A DNA stretch of 64,000 nt, taken from the NCBI RefSeq assembly GCF_000429865.1, contig NZ_KE386978.1, forward strand, positions 136,763-200,762, given 5' to 3'. The stretch's first letter is position 1. Each line of letters begins with the position of its first letter. Shown here in pieces: positions 18,572 to 27,253 of the stretch. The DNA is from Cucumibacter marinus DSM 18995 (GTDB lineage: Bacteria; Pseudomonadota; Alphaproteobacteria; Rhizobiales; Devosiaceae). The notes beneath the pieces are model-generated. The model had not been told where the DNA came from. It was given only the letters and a program-made list of their open reading frames with translations, and ran no database searches. Made by a program: the position numbers and the translations under genes.

Positions 18572-19711
18572 CTATCCCTTCTTCATCGATTTTGGCCCCA
18601 GCGGGTGGTCGGCATGGGGATAGGGATGGTGGTGATGGTCATGCCCGTGATCGTGGTGATGGTGGTGCCCGTCGCCGTGATCGTGGCCATGGTCATGATG
18701 GTGGTCATGACTGTGATCATGGGTGTGCAGGGGCGTGAAAGGCAGGCCGTGCTTCTTGCAGAACTCTTCGTCCCGGCAGGACGCATCGCAATCCCCACCG
18801 CAGGGGCAGTTCTCAAGCCCGCCGCCAATGCCCTCGACATGGTGGTGATGGCTTTCCTGCGCCGCGCCCACCTCGTCCTCGAAGCCCAGCACCTGCTCTC
18901 GATATTTGCACATCTGGCAGTTCATCAGATTGGCGCCTTCAAGGATCTCACCAAGGCGGTCCATGAATGTTTCCACGACCTGCGGGTGGTCGTTGAGATA
19001 GCCGGCCTTGACGAATTCGATGTCCGGGTGCCGCGCCGCCACCTCGTCGGTGTAGCGGTAGATGCGCTTCACCAGAACGCCGGTGAACAGGAAATAGGGG
19101 AAGACGATGATGCGCTTGTAGCCAAGCTTCACCGCGTGTTCGAGCGCGGGTTCGACCAGCGGGAAGGTGACGCCCGAATAGCAGACCTCGCCCCAGCCCA
19201 GGCCCAGCCCTTCCCAGAGCATGCGCATGACCTTGTTGACGTTGGAATTGGCATCGGGGTCCGAGGCCCCGCGCCCGACCACCATCAGCAGCGTTTCATG
19301 GCGGCCAACGCCGTCGCCGGCCTTTTCGATGGCCTCGTTGATGCGGTCGCCGGCAGCGCGGATCATCTTGAGGTCGACGCCGAGCTCGCGGCCATAGTTG
19401 ATCTCGAGGCCGGTCTTTGCGGCATAGGTGTTGAGTACCGAGGGGATGTCGTTCTTGGCGTGGCCGGCGGCGAACAACATGCCAGGTACGGCGAGCACAC
19501 GCTTGACGCCTTTCTCGCGCAGCCGGTCGAGGCCGAGATGGATCACAGGATCGGCGAATTCGAGATAGCCATATTCGACCGGTACTTCGCCCAGCCGCTC
19601 CTTGAGGACGCGGGAGAGATTGGCGAATTCGTCAACGGCGAACTGGTTGCGGCTGCCATGGCCGCACAGCATCACGCCAGTATCGGCGGGCAGGGAAATC
19701 GGGGCGCTCAC
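18572..19711 (-). CDS. cbiX: Sirohydrochlorin cobaltochelatase CbiX, long form with metal-binding tail
   Basis: Inserts cobalt into sirohydrochlorin early in corrin synthesis. 379 residues. The duplicated chelatase fold covers about 10-255, with candidate metal-binding histidines in LCGHGSRNQF (His18) and FAAGHAKNDIP (His84). MNCQMC at 263-268 is the MXCXXC motif reported to bind an iron-sulphur cluster in the long Bacillus megaterium CbiX. A second cysteine cluster follows (Cys302, 304, 308, 312, 318). Residues 329-368 are mostly histidine and aspartate, a likely cobalt store or delivery tail. The start is GTG at 19711, overlapping the stop of a possible 14-codon leader. It begins the cbiX-cobH-cobL-cobI-cbiG/cobJ operon. 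Confidence 0.93.
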   Translation of the reverse strand: MSAPISLPADTGVMLCGHGSRNQFAVDEFANLSRVLKERLGEVPVEYGYLEFADPVIHLGLDRLREKGVKRVLAVPGMLFAAGHAKNDIPSVLNTYAAKTGLEINYGRELGVDLKMIRAAGDRINEAIEKAGDGVGRHETLLMVVGRGASDPDANSNVNKVMRMLWEGLGLGWGEVCYSGVTFPLVEPALEHAVKLGYKRIIVFPYFLFTGVLVKRIYRYTDEVAARHPDIEFVKAGYLNDHPQVVETFMDRLGEILEGANLMNCQMCKYREQVLGFEDEVGAAQESHHHHVEGIGGGLENCPCGGDCDASCRDEEFCKKHGLPFTPLHTHDHSHDHHHDHGHDHGDGHHHHHDHGHDHHHHPYPHADHPLGPKSMKKG

Positions 19712-19752
19712 TGGGCACCCCCGGTCGCACGGGAAATATCAAAGGAGATCAT
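19708..19752 (-). CDS. Possible 14-codon leader ORF ahead of cbiX
   Basis: GAGGTGGAC precedes an ATG at 19752. The frame encodes MISFDISRATGGAQ and stops in a GTGA overlap with the cbiX GTG start. The ribosome site is better than any seen for the cbiX GTG itself, so it may serve translational coupling. It could also be chance; there is no homology argument. Confidence 0.3.
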   Translation of the reverse strand: MISFDISRATGGAQ

Positions 19753-19932
19753 GTCCACCTCTTGTTTTTGAGACACAGAGGCAGAGTTCGCATCAAAACA
19801 TCGAGCAGCCCCGGACTTGGTCCCCTATTTGGGTCGACCGCACCGGAATCGCTTTCAGTTCCTAAACGGAACGCTGCAACCCGGTTCTAGGCCGGGCAAT
19901 AGAGCGGGTCAATCGGCGGCCGAAATCAGAGT

Positions 19933-20472
19933 TCAAATCTCTTGCAGCATGTCGCGGAGAATAAGCGTGGTGCGCCAGTTGCGCATGGTCATCAGCGGCA
20001 GGCCAAAGCGCTTCTGGTTCATCTTGTCGGCCATTTTCGAGCGGCCCAGCCCTTCTGGTGCGAACATGTAGAGCGTGGTGCCGATGGCCGTGATCTCGTC
20101 TCCGCCGGATTCGATTTCATTGACCGCGGCGATGGCCTCTTTGGCGGGCGGTTCGGCGCAAAAGCCCACATGCAATTGCTTGTGGTCGTCCGTCCGCCCG
20201 GCATAGGGCGATTGGGCAATCGCGGTCTCTATTTCACCGCGGTCGCGCAGCATGACCTTCGAGACATAACCGAAGCTCTTCTCGAACCCTGCCTCGATGG
20301 CGGCGGTGACGTTGGCCGCATCGTCATCACTCGCAAACACCGCATTGCCGGATTGGATATAGGTTTTCACGCCCGTATAGCCCAGCCGATCGAGCATCTG
20401 GCGCAGTTCAGCCATGGGCGCCTTGCGGCCGCCGACATTGAGGGCGTGGAACAAGGCGATATAGGCGGTCAC
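19933..20472 (-). CDS. DUF1697 family protein
   Basis: 179 residues matching the DUF1697 pattern: N-terminal YIALFHALNVGGRKAPMAELRQ, YIQSGNAVFASDD near residue 40, and the C-terminal TMRNWRTTLILRDML. The family has no settled function. It is encoded 10 bases after the ZntB-like transporter gene, at the end of the block GNAT-rhodanese-ZntB-DUF1697 that sits between two cobalamin operons. Nothing in the sequence links it to corrin synthesis. Confidence 0.88.
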   Translation of the reverse strand: MTAYIALFHALNVGGRKAPMAELRQMLDRLGYTGVKTYIQSGNAVFASDDDAANVTAAIEAGFEKSFGYVSKVMLRDRGEIETAIAQSPYAGRTDDHKQLHVGFCAEPPAKEAIAAVNEIESGGDEITAIGTTLYMFAPEGLGRSKMADKMNQKRFGLPLMTMRNWRTTLILRDMLQEI

Positions 20473-20482
20473 GGCAGATCCC

Positions 20483-21481
20483 TCAAAACAGCTTCATCCA
20501 TTTGAACAGCACCACCTGCAACCCCGCAACCGCCAGCAGCACAAGGCAGGTGACGATGAAACCCTCGCCCCAGCCTTCGCCAGGTATACCGCCGACATTC
20601 ATGCCCAGCATGCCGGTGACGAGCCCCAGCGGCAAAAAGATCGCCGCCACGATCGAGAGTACCAGCATGCGCTGGTTCATCTGTTCGGCGCGCTTGTCCA
20701 TGATCTGGTCGTGTACCAGTTCGGCGCGGTCGCGAATGGCGTCGAGTTCCTCGGCCAGCCGGATCACCCGATCGGCGGCGTCGCGGATATGACTGCGGTC
20801 AAGCTCGTTGAGCCAGTCGACGTCCTCGATCTGCAGGGTTGTCAGTGCATCGCGCTGAGGAAACATGAACCGCCTCAGATCAATCGCCATCGCCCGGATA
20901 TCGGCCAGCTCGGCGCGAAGGGGCTTGTCCTCTTCCTTGAGAAGGGATTCCTCGAGCGCATCCAGCCTCTCGTTGAGCGAGGCCGTCACCGGCTCGGCGT
21001 GGTCAGCGAGGCGAAGCACATATTTCGAGACGAAGTCTCCCAGCGTGGCCGGACCCTTGCCGCGGGCCAGCGCGTCACGCATGTCGCCGGTGGCCGCCAG
21101 CGGGCGCAGCCACACGCCGATCACCAGCCTGTCCTCGATCCAGAGCCTGAGGCTGACCATGTCCTCGGGCTCGGCACCGGGATTGAGATTGACGCCCCTC
21201 AGATTGAGGATCACGCCCTCCCCGATCACCGTGCAGCGTGGGCGGGTCTCATCCGCGAGCAGCGCCTCGTGCACGGTTTCATCGAGGTCGAACCGCGCCA
21301 AGCCGGCCTTTGATTGCGCGACCGAGCGCTCCACGTGAAGCCAGGCGAAGCCCTTGTCGAGGTCCTTGAGCACATGGCGGTCAAGCGCGCCGGGGTCGCA
21401 AGGCGTGGCACCGCCCGCTCCGTCGAGCAGATAGGCAAAGGCCGGCGGCTGATCGCCGGCGGTGGCGTGCGCGGCTCTCAT
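20483..21481 (-). CDS. CorA-superfamily metal transporter, ZntB-like
   Basis: 332 residues. A large soluble N-terminal domain with a charged helical section (about 145-265) is followed by two C-terminal membrane segments, the first ending in the channel motif GMNVGGIPG. GMN followed by VGGIP is typical of ZntB rather than of CorA magnesium channels. ZntB proteins move zinc and possibly other divalent cations. Placement inside the cobalamin region makes cobalt or zinc balance worth considering, but that is inference. It starts one base after the rhodanese stop. Confidence 0.88.
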   Translation of the reverse strand: MRAAHATAGDQPPAFAYLLDGAGGATPCDPGALDRHVLKDLDKGFAWLHVERSVAQSKAGLARFDLDETVHEALLADETRPRCTVIGEGVILNLRGVNLNPGAEPEDMVSLRLWIEDRLVIGVWLRPLAATGDMRDALARGKGPATLGDFVSKYVLRLADHAEPVTASLNERLDALEESLLKEEDKPLRAELADIRAMAIDLRRFMFPQRDALTTLQIEDVDWLNELDRSHIRDAADRVIRLAEELDAIRDRAELVHDQIMDKRAEQMNQRMLVLSIVAAIFLPLGLVTGMLGMNVGGIPGEGWGEGFIVTCLVLLAVAGLQVVLFKWMKLF

Positions 21482-21482
21482 G

Positions 21483-21884
21483 TCAGCTATCGTATTCGCC
21501 TTTTTCGACCGGGGCGCCGGCCTCGGCCCATGCAGAGAATCCGCCGGCGATGTGGGCGACGTTGGGATAGCCCATATCCTGCAGAGACTTGGCGGCCAGC
21601 GCCGAGCGGCCCGCCGCGGCGCAGAACAGGACCAGCTTCTTGCCCGTTGCCAGCTCCGGCTTGTGATAGGGGCTCTGCGGATCGATCCAGAATTCGAGCA
21701 CCCCGCGCGGCACCGACAGTGCCCCCGGCACCTTGCCGTGATGCACGCGTTCCCCGGATTCGCGGATGTCGATCAGCACCGCTTCACCCTTGTCCTGCAG
21801 GCTGCGCGCCTCGTCGACGGAGATCGTCTCGATCTCCTGCATCGCTGCGTTGACGAGATCACCGGCAGTCTTCTTCTCGCTCAT
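21483..21884 (-). CDS. Rhodanese-like domain protein
   Basis: About 133 residues from the ATG at 21884 (MSEKKTAGDLV); an upstream frame extension is antisense to the GNAT gene and looks unreal. A single rhodanese domain spans roughly residues 20-125, with AVLIDIRESGERVHHGKVPGA (long motif at 36-56) and an active-site loop LFCAAAGRSA containing the catalytic cysteine. It probably carries persulphide sulphur or transfers it to an unknown acceptor in the cytoplasm; no signal peptide is visible. Confidence 0.92.
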   Translation of the reverse strand: MSEKKTAGDLVNAAMQEIETISVDEARSLQDKGEAVLIDIRESGERVHHGKVPGALSVPRGVLEFWIDPQSPYHKPELATGKKLVLFCAAAGRSALAAKSLQDMGYPNVAHIAGGFSAWAEAGAPVEKGEYDS

Positions 21885-21915
21885 GGCATATTCCTTGATT
21901 TTCTTGATATCGGGG

Positions 21916-22224
21916 CTATTTCGCGGCACCGCCGAGCACGTCTTCCCATTCGGGATGGCGCTTGAACTGGGCGGCGGCAAAGGGGCAAAGCGGGATGATC
22001 TTGAGGCCTTTGGCGCGTGCATCCTCGACCGCGCGCACGACCAGCGCCTTTCCGATGCCCTGGCCCTTGAAGGCGTCTGGCACCTCGGTGTGGTCGATGA
22101 TGATGCGAGTTTCTCCAGCGCGGGAATAGGTCATCTCCGCCTCCTCGCCCGTCGGCGCAGTCACGGCATAACGGCCCTTGGTGTCATATTCCTCATGGCG
22201 GATGTCGAGTTCGCTATCGGGCAT
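21916..22224 (-). CDS. Small GNAT-family N-acetyltransferase
   Basis: 102 residues, the size of the short YidJ/GTLF3B-type acetyltransferases. The acetyl-CoA motif reads VPDAFKGQGIGKALVVRAVEDA, preceded by MTYSRAGETRIIIDHTEV and followed by IIPLCPFAAAQFKRHPEW (a conserved late block). The substrate is unknown. It is separated from rhodanese by 31 bases on the same strand and from cobO by 314 bases of mostly repeat DNA. Confidence 0.9.
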   Translation of the reverse strand: MPDSELDIRHEEYDTKGRYAVTAPTGEEAEMTYSRAGETRIIIDHTEVPDAFKGQGIGKALVVRAVEDARAKGLKIIPLCPFAAAQFKRHPEWEDVLGGAAK

Positions 22225-22332
22225 GCGGTTCTCCGAACAGCTTGATGGATCATTCTAATCTGATCCGGGGTGGGCCGAACATCAACCGGATAGATGAGGG
22301 GAGGGCGTGGGGTGGGGCTTAACGCCAGCTCC

Positions 22333-22535
22333 AATCACCTCGTCACCCTTGGGCTTGACCCGAGGGTCCATGAGGCGCAGCAACGCGTGCCGTGGTTGTG
22401 AATAGTTGCGACGGATTCCCGCTCATCACCTCATCATAGATTCTCAGGTCAAGCCCGAGAATGACGAAGGAGGAACCAGGTGGTTTCGTCCCGCTCTTCC
22501 TTCATCCTGAGCCTGTCGAAGGATCGGCCGGAGCC
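22333..22535. repeat. Composite repeat block between cobO and the GNAT gene
   Basis: This covers most of a 314-base gap. It starts with CCTCGTCACCCTTGGGCTTG and GACCCGAGGGTCCATGAGGC, then a GTGGTTGTGAATAGTTGCGA segment, then a second CTCATCATAGATTCTCAGG / CCCGAGAATGACGAAGGAGG unit, then CTTCATCCTGAGCCTGTCG. The order and spacing of the first parts repeat at 59868-59990. Transcripts of cobO would run into it, so it may hold the operon's 3' end. Confidence 0.75.
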
Positions 22536-22538
22536 TCC

Positions 22539-23168
22539 CTAGAACTCGATCCCCTTTTGCGCTTTCACGCCGGAGCGGAAGGGGTGCTTGATCTGGGTCA
22601 TCTCGGTGACGAGGTCGGCAAAGTCGATCAATTCGTCCTTGGCGTTCCGCCCGGTGATGATGACGTGCTTCATCTCGGGCTTGGCCTTCAAGACCTCTAT
22701 GACCTCCTCGATCGGCAGATAGTCGTAGCGCAAGACGATATTGAGCTCGTCGCACAGCACCACGTCGTGCTCATCATCCATGATCATCTGCTTGGCCTTT
22801 TCCCAGGCGGCGCGGGCGGCGGCGATGTCGCGCTGGCGGTCCTGGGTTTCCCAGGTGAAGCCCTCGCCCATGGTCTCCAGCGTCACCTGATCGGGAAAGG
22901 CGTCGAGGACCCGGCGTTCGCCGGTCTCCCACTTGCCTTTGACGAACTGGACGATGCCAACCTTCATGCCATTGCCGATGGCGCGGAAGATGACCCCGAA
23001 ACCGGCAGTCGACTTGCCCTTGCCCTTGCCGGTATGGACCATGACGAGGCCCTTCTCGATGGTCTTGGTGGCGATGATCTTGTCGCGCGCCGCCTTTTTC
23101 TTTTTCATCTTCTCGGCGTGGCGGGCGTTGAGCTCGTCCTCGCTCATCGTATCGGTTTTCTTGCTCAT
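22539..23168 (-). CDS. cobO: Cob(I)yrinic acid a,c-diamide adenosyltransferase CobO/BtuR
   Basis: Transfers the adenosyl group from ATP to cob(I)yrinic acid a,c-diamide, forming the cobalt-carbon bond. 209 residues. The CobA/BtuR-type P-loop is MVHTGKGKGKSTAGFGVIFR, then IVQFVKGKWETGERRVL and DDEHDVVLCDELNIVLRYDYL (two blocks); HVIITGRNA is present. A lysine-rich N-terminal stretch precedes the P-loop. It overlaps cobN by 4 bases and ends the riboswitch-controlled operon. CobO directly follows the cobalt insertion step of CobN. Confidence 0.97.
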   Translation of the reverse strand: MSKKTDTMSEDELNARHAEKMKKKKAARDKIIATKTIEKGLVMVHTGKGKGKSTAGFGVIFRAIGNGMKVGIVQFVKGKWETGERRVLDAFPDQVTLETMGEGFTWETQDRQRDIAAARAAWEKAKQMIMDDEHDVVLCDELNIVLRYDYLPIEEVIEVLKAKPEMKHVIITGRNAKDELIDFADLVTEMTQIKHPFRSGVKAQKGIEF

Positions 23169-26100
23169 TGGGCCTCTCCCTCGAGAAAAGCATAGGCGGA
23201 GTTGCGTTTGGGGGTCCAGAAGCCGCGGGTGCGGGCCTCGTTGAACTTGTCGATCAATTCGTCATAGCCGAAGCGGTTGTTGGCCTTAATGAAGTCGCGG
23301 GTTTCATCGTCCATCACAAAGGCCTCGAAAGCGAGGTCGAAATGATGGGTCTTGACCGCGCCGGTGGTCGCGGCAAAGGCGAACATGTAGTCGACCGTCG
23401 CAATGATCTCGAAGGCTCCCTTATAGCCATGGCGTTTGACGCCATGGATCCATTTGGGATTGACCACGCGGGAGCGCATCACAAAACCGATCTCTTCTTC
23501 CAGCGTGCGGGTGACCGGGCGTTCGGGCCGGGAATGGTCGTTGTGGTAAGCGCGTGGGCGGGTGCCGTTCAGCGCCTCAGCCGTCGCCACCAGCCCGCCT
23601 TCGAACTGGTAGTAATCGTCGCTGTCGAGCAGGTCGTGCTCGCGGTTGTCCTGATTGTGGACGATGGCCTCGGCAGCCTTCAGCCTTGAGGCCAGCCGCG
23701 CCCGTTCAGGGACGCCCTTGGCTTTGGCGCCATAGGCATATTGCCCCCAGTTCATGAAAGCTTCGGCGATGTCGGAGATATCGGTCCAATTGCCGGTGTC
23801 GATCAGGCCCTGCAGGCCCGCGCCGTAGGACCCGGGCTTGGACCCGAACACGCGGTAGCCGGCGCGCTCGGCGGCTTCGGCCTCTTCGGCCCCCTCGCCC
23901 ATCATCTCGAGCGCGTCGGCGCGCATGCGATGGGCGATAGGGTTGAAATCCTCGGGTTCGTCAAGCGCGCCAATGGCGCGGATGGCGCGATCGAACAGAT
24001 CGATCTGGGCAGGAAAGGCGTCGCGGAAAAATCCCGAGACACGAAGGGTGACATCAACACGCGGCCGGTCGAGTTTGGGGAGCGGGATGATCTCATAGCC
24101 CGAAACCCGGAAACTGCCTGGATCCCAGACGGGCTTGGCACCGATCAGCGCCAGCGCCTGGGCGATATCGTCGCCGCCGGTGCGCATATTGGCCGTGCCC
24201 CAGACCGAAAGGACCATTGAGGAAAGCCAGGTGCCGGTCTCCTGAAAATGGCGTTTGACGAGGTTTTCGGCGGACTTCTTGCCCAGCTCCCAGGCGGTAG
24301 CCGTCGGCACGGCGCGATTGTCGACGGAATAGAAATTGCGGCCTGTCGGCAGCACACCGAGCCGCCCCCGGGTCGGAGCACCGGAGGACCCCGGCGCGAT
24401 GAAGCGGCCCGACAGCCCCTCGATCAGTGCGTGACGCTCGCTCGGGCCACAGGCCTCGAGTTTGGGCCGGATCGCTGTTTCGATCTCGGCGAGCACCGGG
24501 CGGGTCGCCGACCAATCGACCTCAGCAATCGCCTCGCCGTCCACCAGTGCGGCAGCCAGCGCTTCGAGCGCCTCGACCATGTCGCCGGTCGAGCGCAGCA
24601 CAGCCGGGCCGTGGGCGCTCAGATTCTCCGGTATTGGTCCAGTCCAGGCCTCACCATGCCTGGCATCGAGCGGGTCGAAACCCAGCGCCAAATCGTCGGC
24701 CAGTGCGCGGATCAGCGAGGCGTCTTGCAGCCGGTCGCCGCGCGGTATGCGGGCCATGGCGATGGTCAGATCGCGGGCAAAACGACCCTCAGGCGACTGC
24801 CCGAAAATGTGCAACCCGTCGCGGATCTGAGCTTCCTTGAGGTCACATAAAAACGTGTCGATCTGCCCCAGCGCCTCATCGTCGTCGCGGCCTTCGATCC
24901 CTGCATCCTTGTCCAGCCCCGTGTCGCGGCTCAGATCGAAAATGCGTTTCCTCAGATCTTTAAGCCGCCGTTGGTCCATGCCCGAGGCAGCGAAATATTC
25001 GTCGGCCAGCGCCTCGAGGTTTTTGAGCGGGCCATAGGTCTCGGCGCGGGTCAGTGGCGGCACCAGATGATCGAGGATCACCGCGCCGGTGCGGCGCTTG
25101 GCCTGGGTCCCCTCACCCGGATCGTTGACGATGAAGGGATAGAAATGCGGCAGCGTGCCCCAAAGGGCCAGCGGGTAGTCGGCGCTATCGAGCGCCGTCG
25201 CCTTGCCCGGCAGCCATTCGAGCGTGCCGTGTTTGCCATTGTGCAGTAGCGCATTGGCGCCGAACTCATGCCTCAGCCACAAATAGGCCGCCAGATAGGC
25301 ATGGGGCGGCACGAGGTCCGGATCGTGATAGGCCGCCTCGAGATCGCGATCATAGCCGCGCGCGGGCTGAAGCATGACGCAGGCCTTGCCGAACATCAGC
25401 GCCGGGAGGTGGAAGTCGTCCTCGCGGCAGAAAGGGTCGTCGGCGGGATCGCCCCAGCGGGTGGCGACCGCCTTGGTGATGGCATCAGGCAGCGTCGCCA
25501 ACAATTCGCGATAACGCTCCAGCGGCAGCACCGCCGGGCTGGCGCCCCGCGCCGGTTCGGTGTTGGTCGGGCCCGCCTGCAGTGCGTCTATGAGCGCATT
25601 GCCGTTTTCCGGCAGGCCTTCGAGCGCATGGCCGGCGGCCTGCATGAGCTTGAGAATTTCCACGGTCGATTGCGGTGCGTCATAGCCGACGCCATTGGCG
25701 AGGCGTCCATCCCGGATCGGATAGTTGGCGAGCACAATGGCCGTGCGTTTTTCAGCGGCCGGCGTTTGGTGCAAGCGCACCCAGTTCGCCGCCAGCTCGG
25801 CAGCGGCCTTGATGCCCGGCTCATGCGGCGCATAGGCGGATAGCGGGCATTGGGTCGCCGTGTGCCACTGCGCTTCGGATTTGTGACCGATCAGCAGCCC
25901 GCCGATCCGCCCGTCGAGTTCGGGCAAAACAATCTGCATGGCGAGGTCGCGGGGCGAAAGACCCTGCGGGTCGGCCTGCCACAACGCTTCGGGGCGACCG
26001 GCCTGCACGAGCTGAATGACCGGTGCATCTGTGCCGGCAAAGGGATTGTCGTCGTCCCCGAGCCCATCGAGCCCCAGCGCGAAACCGGTCAGGTTGAGGA

Positions 26101-26887
26101 TCACCTCGGGTGGAAAACGGTCGAAAACCTGTTTGACGAAGTCGACGCCCGAACGCTGCTTGAGCGAAGAGACAAACACCGGCACCGGCCCCAACCCCTT
26201 GGTTTCGAGCGCAGCGACCAGTCCGGTTACCGGGTCGGTGCCTGCCCCTTCGAGCACGGCGCGGTAAAAGAGGATCGGGACGACAGGGCGATCGGCGGCG
26301 TTCGCCAGATTGACCGCAAACGCATCGATATCCATGGCGCCCTTGCCGGGCCAATAGAGCCCCTGCGGCGCGAACGGTTCGGGTCTGGACGCGGGTGTGT
26401 CGTCGCCCTGCGCCAACGCCTGCATCAGGCGGAGCGCGGCATCGACATTGTCACCGCCGCCGGCCACCAGCAGGGCATGCAGGGAGTCCCAGGCCTCGCC
26501 CGCCACGGTGGAGGCTTCACGCAGAGCCGGATCGGGATTGGCATCGCCAGGCAGCAATGCGAGTTGCACACCTTTGCGGCGCGCCAGCGCGACAAGCTGG
26601 TCGGTGCCGTAGGTCCAGTAGGCCCGCCCGCCCAGGAGCCGCGCGACAATGAGCTTCGCGTGCTGCGCCGTTTGTTCGATCCAGAGATCGACCGACATGT
26701 TGTGGGAAAGCCGCATGGTCGAGGCGAGGCGGACATTGTCTGCCCCCGCCCTGTCGACCGCTGCGGCGAGCATGGCCAATTCGCTATCCGCCGCCGACAG
26801 AAAGGCAATATCGCCCGGGGTCTGGCCGAGGTTGATGGCCTCGCCGTCCTGCTGGATCTGACCGGCCTGCGCCGCCAACAGATGCAT
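23165..26887 (-). CDS. cobN: Cobaltochelatase large subunit CobN
   Basis: ATP-dependent insertion of cobalt into hydrogenobyrinic acid a,c-diamide, together with the AAA+ partners CobS and CobT, which are not in the window. About 1240 residues, the normal CobN length. Landmarks are a VFVSSLKQRSGVDFVKQVFD segment, ALLHNGKHGTLEWLPGKATAL, RGDRLQDASLIRALADDLALG and a C-terminal ATVDYMFAFAATTGAVKTHH. The start at 26887 (MHLLAAQAGQ) shares one base with the stop of the upstream small gene (TGATG). ChlH/BchH also belong to this superfamily, but the neighbours cobO and cobW decide for CobN. Confidence 0.97.
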   Translation of the reverse strand: MHLLAAQAGQIQQDGEAINLGQTPGDIAFLSAADSELAMLAAAVDRAGADNVRLASTMRLSHNMSVDLWIEQTAQHAKLIVARLLGGRAYWTYGTDQLVALARRKGVQLALLPGDANPDPALREASTVAGEAWDSLHALLVAGGGDNVDAALRLMQALAQGDDTPASRPEPFAPQGLYWPGKGAMDIDAFAVNLANAADRPVVPILFYRAVLEGAGTDPVTGLVAALETKGLGPVPVFVSSLKQRSGVDFVKQVFDRFPPEVILNLTGFALGLDGLGDDDNPFAGTDAPVIQLVQAGRPEALWQADPQGLSPRDLAMQIVLPELDGRIGGLLIGHKSEAQWHTATQCPLSAYAPHEPGIKAAAELAANWVRLHQTPAAEKRTAIVLANYPIRDGRLANGVGYDAPQSTVEILKLMQAAGHALEGLPENGNALIDALQAGPTNTEPARGASPAVLPLERYRELLATLPDAITKAVATRWGDPADDPFCREDDFHLPALMFGKACVMLQPARGYDRDLEAAYHDPDLVPPHAYLAAYLWLRHEFGANALLHNGKHGTLEWLPGKATALDSADYPLALWGTLPHFYPFIVNDPGEGTQAKRRTGAVILDHLVPPLTRAETYGPLKNLEALADEYFAASGMDQRRLKDLRKRIFDLSRDTGLDKDAGIEGRDDDEALGQIDTFLCDLKEAQIRDGLHIFGQSPEGRFARDLTIAMARIPRGDRLQDASLIRALADDLALGFDPLDARHGEAWTGPIPENLSAHGPAVLRSTGDMVEALEALAAALVDGEAIAEVDWSATRPVLAEIETAIRPKLEACGPSERHALIEGLSGRFIAPGSSGAPTRGRLGVLPTGRNFYSVDNRAVPTATAWELGKKSAENLVKRHFQETGTWLSSMVLSVWGTANMRTGGDDIAQALALIGAKPVWDPGSFRVSGYEIIPLPKLDRPRVDVTLRVSGFFRDAFPAQIDLFDRAIRAIGALDEPEDFNPIAHRMRADALEMMGEGAEEAEAAERAGYRVFGSKPGSYGAGLQGLIDTGNWTDISDIAEAFMNWGQYAYGAKAKGVPERARLASRLKAAEAIVHNQDNREHDLLDSDDYYQFEGGLVATAEALNGTRPRAYHNDHSRPERPVTRTLEEEIGFVMRSRVVNPKWIHGVKRHGYKGAFEIIATVDYMFAFAATTGAVKTHHFDLAFEAFVMDDETRDFIKANNRFGYDELIDKFNEARTRGFWTPKRNSAYAFLEGEAQ

Positions 26888-27228
26888 CAGTCGGGGCTCA
26901 TTTCCGCGGCATACTGAGCTTCGCGCATCCGCACCTTGAAGGGCACGAAGTTCTCGACATCGTCGACCATGTCCGAAAAGGCATGGCGTACCGGTGCCTG
27001 ATAAAGCCTTGTGCAAGCAACCGCCTTGGCGTGGCGCACCAGCACCCAGTCGACATGGCCGAAGCGGCGCGGGAGATGGCCGATATTGTGCAGCGCTGCC
27101 GCGGCAACCCAGGGGTTGCGATCATGCAGCGCCGCGCGCGCGGTTGACACCACCTCATCATAATCGGGCGAATAAAGCCCGATGCCGATCAGCCATTGGG
27201 TCTTGCGTTCGGATTGCGACAAGGCCAT
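26887..27228 (-). CDS. Small helical (HEAT-like) protein of unknown function between cobW and cobN
   Basis: 113 residues, not recognised as a known cobalamin enzyme. The middle reads as a helix pair typical of a HEAT-type repeat: VVSTARAALHDRNPWVAAAA then LHNIGHLPRRFGHVDWVLV. No signal peptide, membrane segment or metal cluster is visible. It lies 25 bases after... that is, upstream of cobW's stop side in gene order cobW-orf-cobN, and its stop overlaps the cobN start by one base. Translational coupling to cobN suggests a partner or assembly role in the chelatase, which is inference only. Confidence 0.75.
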   Translation of the reverse strand: MALSQSERKTQWLIGIGLYSPDYDEVVSTARAALHDRNPWVAAAALHNIGHLPRRFGHVDWVLVRHAKAVACTRLYQAPVRHAFSDMVDDVENFVPFKVRMREAQYAAEMSPD

Positions 27229-27253
27229 TTGCGCGTCTCCCGCGTTTCAATGC

